Of a stretch of 64,000 bases of DNA, positions 46,501-58,500 are shown one piece after another. The DNA is taken from positions 16,856,536-16,920,535 of the forward strand of contig NC_019860.2 in assembly GCF_002234675.1 (NCBI RefSeq), given 5' to 3'. The stretch is from Oryzias latipes (lineage: Eukaryota; Chordata; Actinopteri; Beloniformes; Adrianichthyidae). The notes beneath the pieces were generated by a model, which was given only the letters and a program-made list of their open reading frames with translations, did not search any database and was not told the origin of the DNA. Within the stretch, counting starts at the first letter, position 1; the number at the start of each line of letters is the position of its first letter. A program made the position numbers and the translations under genes.

Positions 46501-49500
46501 AATCCCAACTTTTTTAGTTTGTCTAGCTGAAAAAGGAAGGACTTAACCCTGTATGAGTTACCACCACTCACTGTTGACATTTATTTTCCAGCATTGTTTA
46601 TACTGACTTGATTCCAAGATTTACGAGTCCACTCCTTGTATATACATTGTAAGGAGACTTGAGGAGGAACAGAGGGAGGAAATTAAATTATCTTTTTATT
46701 TATGCGCGGACAGACAGAAGGAATATATGGACGAGGAGATGTGCAGATAAACACAAACACATGTCAGATTGGAAAACAAACCAGCTGCTGCTCTGTGTGT
46801 TCACTTGAACCGCACAACCCAGACGTAACCCTGAAACATCGCTTCGGGACGTGAAGACCAGCATCAATGCAAAGGGGCCACTGCTTTCTTCCCAGAAATA
46901 ATTTTGCACACAGGAAGTGAAGCGTTTTCTCTGGATGGACAGTTCAATGTATTGAAGGAGAACATTGTTTTGAACACATTTTATTCAATATTACAATAAA
47001 AAACAAGAAATTTTGATGCCTAAATGATTGAAAGTAATCTTTCTTTTTAGGCTCATTGAAAGAGTCGTCCCATTGATCTGAAAAAAGTCTTAATTTATGT
47101 TCTGTTTTGCCGCTTACTCTTCAGTTTTTGTTACTTCATCTACCCGGCACATGATAATAATTGCTTCAGAAAACATGTTCTCCGGCTTGCCTCGTATGTT
47201 AGCAGTTAAGATTCTTGAGAAAATACCAGACCGAGCAGCCAAGTTCTTGGTTAAACTCCTGGCTGCATTGTTGATGCATGCCATTTCCTCTCTTTCAGAG
47301 GCCGCCCCCACTGTGCTATCAAGCTGAGGCAAAATGCCAAAAAATGATAACTGAAAGTGCGTGTTGTTTTCCTTCAAATGGGCAGGAAAAATGGTTTGGT
47401 GGAACACTGGGACTAAATGGTGGAAGAAGGAGGGAAAAAAAACACCTTAGACTTCTTGACGGGAGTCGGCTGAGATCGCGTTCTCGTTTGTGCCCCCATG
47501 GGGGCAGTTCTAAGGGAGGGACGGCTGCAAACGCACACCTGGGAGCTGCCCCGTACAACAGCAGTATTGTGCTGCCAGCTGTTGAGCAGCTCTGCTCCAC
47601 ATGAGTGAGGCGGTTTTAACCTCCACCCAGCCCTGAGCTAAAAAAAAACAAACAAAAAACCCCCAAAAGTTGTATTCGATACGTAGAATTGAAGTTGTTT
47701 TACTAAAGTTTGAAAAAATAAAAATAAGATTTCGCCGGTTTCCGTTATTTGCATAAACACTTTATGACTGTAAAGTGTTGCATATTGAAGCGAAACCACT
47801 CATCTTTGTCTCAAAAATCAGCTACTTTAAGTCAACTGCAAAAGGACTGTATGACTATAAAGTGTTGCACATTAGCGCAAAACCACTTTTCCCTGGAACA
47901 AAATCCGTTGGCTCTCGTTAATTACGTAAGTACTAATTCTTTTTTTCCCCCCACTTGTCCTGTCCAACAGCTGAGCACACAAATAGGACTTTGTGTTGGA
48001 CACATTTTACTGTTACAACAGGGGGTTTCAGGATCTTCTGACACACAAGCTGTATATTTGTATAAACCCCTTTTGTAATTTAGGCTAAACTTTATTTGTA
48101 TTGGTTGCATGTGTATCCTTTTAGTTGTTGTTGGACCACACGGAAAAGAAGAAGAGGAAAGAAGTAAGCACTTTTGACCTAAAACCACTTTTCTTTGTGT
48201 CAAAATTAGCTGGTTCCGTGAGCACTTTATGACTGAAAAGTGTTACATATCTATGAAAATCTCCCTTTCTCTGCGTCAGAGTTAGCTGGTTTATGTTAAT
48301 CCCAAAAGGGGTTTATGACGAACGTGTTGCATATTAGAGCAAAGTCGCTTTTTTTACACGCCAGAATAAACTGTTTATGTTCATCTAAATTGAAACATTG
48401 CATATTAGCGCAAAGAAGAAGAAGAACCAAAAATGACATCTTAGAAATTGCTAACCCGCAACAAAGTCACAGACCTAAAAAGTTTTAATTATTGCAGACG
48501 ACAAAGACGGGTTGTATTTACTTCTTACCTCTAGTGTCAAAATGAACGTCGTCTTCCTCCACGTTGACCACGTAACCGCCAGGTGTATTTCTATCAGGGG
48601 GGTACAAATCTACCACCTCTAGGGGGAGCTTTAGAGTGAGTAAAAATACATTTGTTTACAACAGGCTGTGTAATAGTTACGTGTTATCCATTTATAGCCA
48701 TAAATAAATACAAATACAAGAGACTTTTATTTTGAAATCCCTCTAAACATTAAAATATAGGCTGCATGCTTTAGTTCTTGTGTGTTACCTGTGGTATCTG
48801 CTCCTGGCCCTGTCGAGCACCTCCCTCCAAGACTCTCTGTGGCTGTTCAGGAGGAGCGTATTGCCTCCCTGCTGGCTCTGGTCCATACCTGGGTTCAGAA
48901 CCCAGCAGAACCTGATGACCTGAGTCCTCTGGAGGAGAATAGGAAGGCTCTGGACTTCCAGGCTGGAGGTACTGGAAGTGATTACTTGCAGCGGGACCCC
49001 TGCCTGTCAGTGAATATTCATCATCTTCGTGGATTTCAGGGCCTAAGGTGTATATAACTTCATACTCAGGAGTTGTGGTGTCCTTTACGGAAGAAAGAAA
49101 CAGTCAAACCAGAAAAAACATTGAATATTTTAAGAACATCAGGTAGCTTCTTAGATTTAGCAGAACAGTAATTACCGGGACAAATCTTCTGGGGGGCGCA
49201 GTGACAATGGGTCCGCCAACGGACGCAGGGATCACATTGTCAAAGGAGTAGCGGTGTCCAGTGTGGAAAAGCCAAAGACCTGGAGTCCCAGTGTTACCAA
49301 CCCTAAAAGGCAAGAAAAAAAAAGCTAAAATTCTATTGTTTTTTGAGGGATTTTGGGTTTCTGTTTCCCTTGAAAACATTTTCCACTAGCTCTTATTTTA
49401 ACAAATTTACAAAATTCTGGAAAAATAATGTCTATATTTAGCACAAAGAGCATTGCGGTGTCCTGACAAACTTCTACCTTTTTTATATTTGACGCAAGCC

Positions 49501-52500
49501 AGAAAAAATAAATGTTGCAGTTCCACAAAATGCCACTAGAGGCTGGTGTCAGATAAGAGCAATTTTCCATTGACTCCAACGATAAAAAATCAGATTTTAC
49601 AGCAAAATTTGACTTGATTTCTAACTAGGATTTGAAATAAAAATGCTTTCCACATAACTACTGTTTTAAACTGAAAAAAAGATGGGACTCGATAGAATTA
49701 AGATTTTATACATTAAAAACTAAAAGATAAAAATATTGTTCCTCTGAAACAATACAAATACTTCTTCTAATTGATGTAAATCAGAATATTTGACAATAAA
49801 TCAGAAAAGTGTGAAACCCAAATTGTTCAGTTGTGTATGTAGCATTAAATATTCACTAATGTAAATCTGATTAGTACTTACCGGTTGAGGTTTTTAACAC
49901 TCTGCTCATCACTGGTTACACTGTAAGAGGGTCCTTCACTTCGGGAGAAGAAAAAATACGTCACCTCTCCTCTGCTGAATCCAACTCTAGCTGGAAGCTC
50001 AATCTCAACATTATACGACTCCTAAAAATTAAGACAAATACAAGAATAAGAATCAGGAACAACAGCAAAACTCGACTCTTATCTGTCCAGGAGATAATAA
50101 AATAAACACCTTAGGTCTCGTCCCAAAGAAGTTTAGACCATCTTCAGGGTACAGGAAGAGAACGTAGGAGTCGGTCTCATCGTAAGCGATCACTGCTTGG
50201 AATGTATTGACCTTCAAAAACAGAAAGAAGAGAATTGATTGTAAAATGATTTTGTTTTTAAACATAGAAGGTGGGTAATGGAGGTTTTTTTTGTGGATTT
50301 TCAACTTTGTTTATTGAACATTTTACATATTGACAGACATACAGAGTGTATAATGAGATGTCAGAGCAGGGACAGTGCTGTGTAAAAAAAAAAAAAACAT
50401 TGAATGTCCCACCCACCCACTCTGTTCAACAACCCCCAAAAGGCCAGGGCAGACAAATCACTTAGTCATTTAGAAATTAGAAAATATAGAATATTAAAAA
50501 AAGTAATGCTAAAATAAGTGAGAAAACCAGGGTAACAGCCTTAACTGTTCGTCACAGCAGCGCTCAGTCAACCTCCAGATTGTGAGGAAATGTCAAGGAC
50601 TCCATGTATTGTAAAAAAAAAGGGTCCCATGTTATACGAAATAGCTTCTTAAGTTTGAGATCATAAAGCACCTCACAGACCCAGATGATTTATAATAAAT
50701 TGCATACAAACAGTGCAATAATCACGCTCGGTTAATGCACAATTCGCGTAATGTGTGATGGATAAATAGTCTATACTGAGGTGCCTATGAGTACACATCT
50801 CTGTCCATGACTTCCAGAGGACATCACCATTTTGTTTATAAAAATAAAATCAAACTTTATTAATAAAAATTAAATTAAACTTTTTTATAAAAAAGCGATT
50901 CTCATTCCTTGCACAACTCAATGCGCTTTAACATTTATTGTAACACAATGAATACTTATAAAAGTAACTTCTAAAAAGTACCGTCTGAATGAGGCCATGG
51001 ATCGGACGTGGAGTGTTCTATGTTGATTTACGTGTTCTTTGCGTGATTATTCGGACTCTTTCGTTGGTTTTAAAGTGGTTTATTCATGATACTTCTGTGA
51101 ATATTTTTCTTACAAAAAGACCACAACTTGTCTCACTTATTCCACGCATGACCAATTTTCATCTGCGCAATATGGGCAAAAATGAACATGGTGACTGTGT
51201 GAAGGTGGGGCTTTTACCGACGTTTCTTGCCCGTTTGACCCCAATCTGATGGCCTCCTTTTGTTAAAAACAACCTCAGTCATTCCTGAGAGATATAATCT
51301 CACCAACTCCTGGATCTTCACTTTGGTCACTTCAAGGTGGGACATGTCTGACACACCTTTGCTGGAAGGCCTTCTGACCACATGACCCAAACGCTTTAGA
51401 TCTCTCAGATGCAATGGAGCAGATAACTGCTCTCCTCACTCTGTCAACTAAGTGGAAATGTTCACATGCTCTTTAGAGGAATCTTTTCCATTTATTTTGA
51501 ATGGTCCTTCTAAAATTTCACCTTGATTTTAGTCCACCAGTGATTTGATTTGCATTTGAATTTAACTATTAGATTTTCTGATTCAGAACCAACTTTTTTT
51601 GGTGAAGAAAAACGGTTTTTCATTCAAAAAAAAATTAACAAAAACTAAAACAAAAGTGGAACTTTCATCACTAAAATAATGAATTGTTACATTAAAATAA
51701 CTGAATATAACTACAAAACACAGACAATACTTGGAAACAGGCACACATAGGGTTCTATGAGTGCCCTTTTTGCCTCATATTAAAAAGTGCCGTCTGTGTG
51801 TTCTTTTTTTGTATTAACGTTAATAAATTTCTGTTAGAGATACAAGAAAGAATAGCGGCTGACGCGGGGGGGAGAGAAGCTGCTGTCTCACAAAGAACTG
51901 AAGAGACGACGTGACAGTGAAGCAACTTGTGAGTTCTGGTCTATCTAGTGGCCGTCCACTGATTTAACAAAGCTTAAATATGCTTCATATTTCAGAAAAA
52001 GTACGTTTTTACTTTTTCTAGACGTCTGAGCGGCGCATCAATTCAACAAAGAGCAGATCGTGCAGGGACAGGAAGTTGGTACTAGGTACAAAATAAAACA
52101 CCGGGGGAATTTTCAAAATGAATGAACAGAACTGATGCGAGTTCGTAGCTACGGGTCTGACACTAAATGTGTCTGTTTAACATATTATTTTATAAATAAA
52201 AATGTTTTCTTTAAACTCTGTATCATTCTGTTTTACCCTTTTTTTGTATTAAAATCTTTCAGATCACAGCAAAAGTTTGTGTTTAGAGGATGAGATGCAA
52301 AAGAGAATTTAGCTATGAGTCCCAATTTAGAACCAGAGTCACATTGGATCCAGCAGTCAGGAAGTGGAGGCGTAGGAGCCAAAATGCAGAAAAATGGGCT
52401 TGAAGACGGAAACAAACATTGAATAAATACACTCAAACAGGACAAAAACCGTGGAAAAATCAAAAAGGGGATAAAACAGATGAACTGAAAACCAGACACT

Positions 52501-55500
52501 TGTACTGACTGAAGACGATGAACAGAAATGAAGACAGCTGTGGACGGTAAACATGCAGGGACTGATAGAGGACAGAACACGACCAAAACCAGCTCTGAAA
52601 AACTGAACCGTAGAATCCTCACAGCAACACTGTCAGGTCAATAAATGTTTTTGATCATTTGTACAATAAATAAGCAGCCTCCAGTGTTTTATTGCTTTGA
52701 TGTCTTCCAAATCTATGATAAAGTGAACAAACTCATGTTAACAATAGTTTGTTTACATTTAAAAAATAATGACAATTGTATCGCTTTTCCCTACACAGGT
52801 ATCATAACTGAGTAGTTATCTATTACTAAAGATTTACTTGATTTCCTTATTGTTTAAACGAAAACAAAAAATGTGTTTTTTCTGACCTTCTCTGACTTTG
52901 AGCCCCTGCCTGTCAGAAGTCAGAACTCAAGCAGCCCCAGCACACACTTCCTGGATGCCGCACACCTGACTTTCATTCATTCCATCAACCACAGCATACT
53001 TAAGCACTGCAGTGAGTGAAGCTCAGTGCAAAGTACTGTTTGTGTATCTCATGGCTCCTGACCCTGTGTTTGCCTGCCCTGACTCTCGCCTGGATCCTGA
53101 CTACCCGGTCTCTGATGATCTCATGCCTGTTATCGCCCCATTTTAGCTGCATTTGGATGCAGCCGTCTGCCCGTTCTTGTGACAATGCCCCTCTAAAATC
53201 CTGTGCACGTCTCTGCTTGGATTTGATCAAATGACATGGTAATTTCCAAGTTTAGGTTGTTACACGTGGATTTATTGTTGGATTGTTGTTAGAATTCCTA
53301 TTTTCAAGTATTTGTTAAAACCAAAAACTAACCTCTACCAGGCTTCTACCAGGCTACCAGGCTTCATCCGACTGAGATGTAGGTTTATTTAGAAAAGAAA
53401 AAGTGTTTCAGACAAACTGACATACTGTCATATCTCCAATGTCCAGTCCTCACACCAGTTCAAGACAACTGACTTTAAATTACTGCTTCTAAATTACTTC
53501 ATGGGCTGAGGTCAAAATGTTTCCAAATATTCTTCTTTGGAAGAAAAACTGTTATCTGGAAGAACTTTGGGTCAGAACCAAAGCATATATAGTTGCAGAT
53601 TGACGGAGCAGCTTTCCTAAAATACAGGATTTGATTTGATCCAATTTAACCAAATTACAAATATTTGCTCACCCTTCTATTAAAAAACGTTTTTAACATA
53701 AACTATTTGACATAATGAGTAAAAACAGAAATGATGAATGCTTACAAAAGGCAAAATCTTAACCCTGAAGAACCCACAAGGTCAAAACTTATTTTTTAGC
53801 TACTGTTAATTGCTGCTACCTGAAATTAACAGACAAAAATAAAAATTGTCAAATTAACTTTAAAAGCCCAGAAATAAATTGGTTTTGTGTTCTCCACGGT
53901 TAGAGGTGGAATAGATATTTCCTTCTCCAAGTAATTGCCGATTGAAAATGCTTCATTGTTTTAGTAAGACTACCTTTAAGTCCCACATCGAGAATCTTTT
54001 GATCTATTTTCAAAGCTTTTCCAGTGGTCTTTTTAATTATTATTATGCTGTTTTTAGCCAAAATCAAAAAATGGTTTCTAGGACGTACATCATCAGAAAT
54101 TCCCCTCTGAGTTGTGGGCGGCGCTGTTGGCATCCTCAGAAATGCAATTTTAATCTTTTAATTTTCTTAACATAAGTCTTCCATCATGAGAAAAAATGTT
54201 ACAAGAACCCGTTAAAAACACAATTTTTATATACTTCGAGAATTTTAAATAGGAAAACATTTTTACTTGACACGCCAACTCAAAAGTACATTTTGGTTGT
54301 TTGTGTTCTTACGTTTTGTATTGTTTTTTTGCTGACAAAGCTGCAAAGAAATGCACTGCCTTTCTGTGTGAAAGGAGCTTAACAGTTAAAGCTGTTTAAT
54401 CATCCCTGCACATGAAAATATTTCAGGTTTTTTTTTCCTTTTAATTTGTTCTTTTTGTTCTTCATTTCTTGGTGGTAAAACCATTGAAACTTGTTGGGTA
54501 ACATGTGCATCGTAGAGGTGAAGTCATCTCCTGCACACTTCAGTTACTGCAACACTCGGTCCTCATGTTTGAACTTCACACCTCCTTCATTCCTTCCTGC
54601 ACCTCCTCCTCTTCCTCCTCTCTCCTCTTTTGGGTTAACAGCATCTGCTTTGGTCAGTGTGGATCCTAGTCCCCCCCCCCCTTTTTTTTAAATTACTTTT
54701 TTGCAGCCGTTTGTTGATGTTTTCCAAACATCTACAAGTAGATGGATTCTAATATCAATGTAAACCTTCCCAAACCTCACAGCCCCCCCCCAATCCAGAT
54801 GTTGACATCTCGGTCTGTCTGCCTGTGTCTGAACATCTTTCCCCATGACGGTACAACTCCCAAACCAGACACTGCTCCACGGAGCCTCGGGCCGCAGGCA
54901 AACACAGACGTTCCTCAACCTATACTCATCCCGTCCGAGCATATGTGGCTCTGTTCCTAATTGTTTACATCAACATCTTCCAGCTATCTTGTTGTTTGTG
55001 GGCGAGGAGGACTTTGTAGTTTCCAGACTCTTTGTAATTAGTGACCGGGGGGGGGGGGGGCTCTGCTTTCCTATATATTTAAGTTTGTAGGCAAAAGGGA
55101 TGAGGAGGTGTTTGTTTCCTGCTTTGTTGCGGATTATTCTAAACAAACACCTTCTTCTTTTTTTTAAAGAATGGAGAAGAGGTTGAGGCAGTGCTTCTCA
55201 ATTATTTTTTGTAAGGCCTCCCCTAGGAAAAAGAAAATGCCCCCCCCCCCACACCTTATCCCCCCACATACACACTCGCAATATAAAAAGCAATATAAAT
55301 CCGCTTTTAACACATTAATTTTATTTTGCCACAGAAACCCTGTTATAGCCTAAAACAGAAAAGAAGCTTAAAGTGCCTGAAATAAAAAAATCTGTCAGTC
55401 GTTATTTAAACTAGAAACATTTTGACCAACTGAACTGTTTGATGCTGAGAAAATTAAATAAATCAATCAATAATATTTATATTGTCTAGGGGTTTTCTGT

Positions 55501-58500
55501 AATAACCTGAAGGTGCCATCAAGAAATAAGGCCCGGCTTTGGCGCGTGCCGTTCATCTCCCGTCGTGTTCAAGAGAGAGCCGTAGACGGCTTTATTCGTT
55601 TCTAGAAGTGCACCAGTCCTCTCTGCTCTCTGTTGTGTCAATTTAGCTTATTTAAATGCAGCTGTTTTTGTAAAAAGTAAAACTTAATATTTACTGGTAC
55701 CTTAGCTCAGTGCTTTTCACGCTAGTGTGCCGTGAGATACGGTCAGGTGTGCCGTGGGAATAAAAAAAAAAAAAAAAAAAGTTTTTGTGAATCACCTGAA
55801 AGTCCATATTAAAAAGCCCATGCACACTCAAATATGCGCTATTCGTTTGGGATTTTGTATTTTACATTTTTTGGGAATATCCCATTTGGTGCTGAGGAGT
55901 TAACCTAGTGCGCTCTAGGCTAACATTTGCATGGTTCTATGTTGTTTTAATTAGGGGGACGTTTTTAAAACTGTATTTCAATAATAAACAATCTGCACGC
56001 TTTAAAAGAACCCTTGGAACTAGAGTGCCCAGGAATCTTTAGAGGTCTCGATTCTACCTTTATCTGTCTCCAATCCTCCCTGGACCATTAATCTGAACCA
56101 AAATATCAGTTTAAATGTCATTTAGATTTATGGAACACATTTGACGGCTAACTTCTTGTCATGATTTGGCAATAACTGTTACAAGGAAAACCCTCAAATT
56201 TTGTTTTTAAACTAAAATAAAAAACAGCTTTGTGTGTGAACAGACTGAGTCAATGTCTCCTACATCTCATCGGTCCACCTGTCAGCCTTGCTGTTACCAT
56301 TTCATCTTTAATCTCGTTTGAAAACACATGAAAAATGAACATTTACAGAATTGGTAAACGCAGCCTTGTTCCCATTTCTTTTTACATTTCTTTTAAACAG
56401 GTTTTATATTTGCAACTGTAGCAAAGTTTCTTAATCATTCTTTTATTTTATATGTAAATGGAGAAGTTCTTGTTTTGATTGATCCACCTGCCAATCAAAT
56501 CCTTAGAACTGTTAGCATAGTAGCAATCAATAAAGCTACATTTTAGTTAAATAACTTTCTTTATCCCTGAAAAGCCAGATGATTTGCTCCAAGTATTCCT
56601 AGTGTTTGGCTTAAATTGGCCACAAAAACTGCAGAAATATTGAGAAACATAAGGAGACCACTTCCTCCCAACAATTGTGAACCTCACGTTTATGTTTGTT
56701 TGTTTACTACTGATAGGCGGGATATTTTTTAGCCGACTCACCGCAGCCAAAAGGTTTCTTTTAGTGGAGCCGAGGCCGTAAACCCCCTGCAGGCACTCGG
56801 TCACCCCTTATTTTTCTTTACTCTGACCAGATGCCGACGTTTATTGTGCCTGGAGACAACAAATGTTTGTTTGTGGGTTAAGTGACACCATCACCCGACT
56901 GCAAACTGCTGGTTAAAGGGAGAATTTGGAAAAGGGGTTTTAAAGAAAACACTAAAACGGTTTAAGTTCTCCATTGTTTGGAAGGTAAAACTCAATTCTG
57001 GAGCTTTCTGGGTAAAATGCGTAAAGGTGGCTGGTCTGTAAGCACAGCTGCAAGCAGACTGCAGTTCGGCCGACGGACTCGACAGATTTGCTTTAATCAC
57101 ATGACCACTGCCAAAACTTTCAGTCAGGGGAGCCCTGTGTAGAGTTTCACTGCTTTAACTTTGTGTGCATTTTTAGGTCAGATTTTCAGTTTATGTCTCA
57201 CTTTGATTTAGTAGCGCCGTCTTTGCTTTAGATTTGCAGGTCATGAACAGCTTTCCAAAAAGCTTTCTGACAGCTTCCTGCAAGCATCTCAAGTACGTTA
57301 TGGGGTAAAAGCTGACACTATTCATGCCATGATCCAAAATCTCCTTGAAGTCGTGTTAGTGGGAATTCTGTGCAGTGGAGCTCGGCTGTCTGCTCACGAA
57401 TCTGTAGAAGGAGGACAGAAGAGCCATAAAAATGAAGAGTCTCTGAGGAGAGAGAGCTGGAGGGGCTCAAAAGCAACAAATAATGCTAATCATAACAACA
57501 CCTCCTACGAGCTCGCACAGTTCAACTCAAGCATGACTTTTTGTACACACATCAAGAAACAACCGAGCTCTGGTATTTTTGGAAAAGTGTGTTTTTTTTT
57601 TTTTATTCTAAAGCCTTTGATCATTTTATGAAGTAAGCCTCCTTTATTTCAGGTAAAATGTTCTTATGACTTCTTATTTTGAGTAACACAACCAAGCCTG
57701 AGACACAAAAAAAAAGGTTTGCCCCCAAAAATTCGGATTAAACTATTAACATTTATAGCTGTTCTTAAGTAGCAACAAAATAACAAATAAACTCTTCAGA
57801 CTGAAGAGGGTTTCACACTGGGTTGTTTGGACTGCACCAAACCTCATTTCCTTGGTCATTTAGCTTTGCTTACAAAGTAGTGAAAGTTCACCTGAGCTCT
57901 ACTGTTGCCCAAAATCTCACCACAGACACCTGCAAATGAACCCTGGTGTGGTTTAGCAACAGCGTGAACACAAAAGGACTAATACTACTTTCACACCGGG
58001 CTCAGAAACGCGCGTTCAAGCGACCACTATCAATGAGAAGTCTATGTAAACGCACCTTTATGCGCGTTTTGGGCTTCCGCGTTCAAAACTCGTGCTTCAT
58101 GCATTGCTGCACATGTTTTTGAGTGACATGTTTTTTACTCAACGACAATGCGTTAAGTAAGGGTTGATGGCCGACGAAGTTTGCATTATCAGAAATTAAC
58201 ACCCGACGCGAAGCACACCCAGCAGCCAATCGGAATCGAGAATTCACCCAGACCATGGAATAAGTAAGGGTTAATGGCCGACGAAGTGTGCATTATCACT
58301 TTTTAACGCACGCTGTGGAAGCCTGGAGTGTCCGACGTGAAGTGGAAGTGCGTTAAAAAGTCACAATGCACACTTCGAAGGCCATTAACCCTTACTTATT
58401 CCATGGTCACTTACAAAAGAAAGAAATATTAACTAGTATTTAGTCCTTAATTCGTGTTCTTTTCCGATTTGGATTGCTTTTTTCATGAAAAGCGGACTAT

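Noticed and set aside
47319..47600. Overlapping plus and minus frames of about 100 codons
   Set aside because: Both strands are open by chance over a GC-richer patch. No recognisable motif.
51214..51414. 66-codon minus-strand frame with [17 protein letters not shown]
   Set aside because: It hints at a decayed repeat but matches no domain I can name; not enough to call.
52895..53240. Possible LTR (CCTGCCT..GACTCTCGCCTGGATCCTGAC region)
   Set aside because: It resembles sequence often seen near fish retrotransposon LTRs, but I see no TG..CA ends, primer site or duplication.
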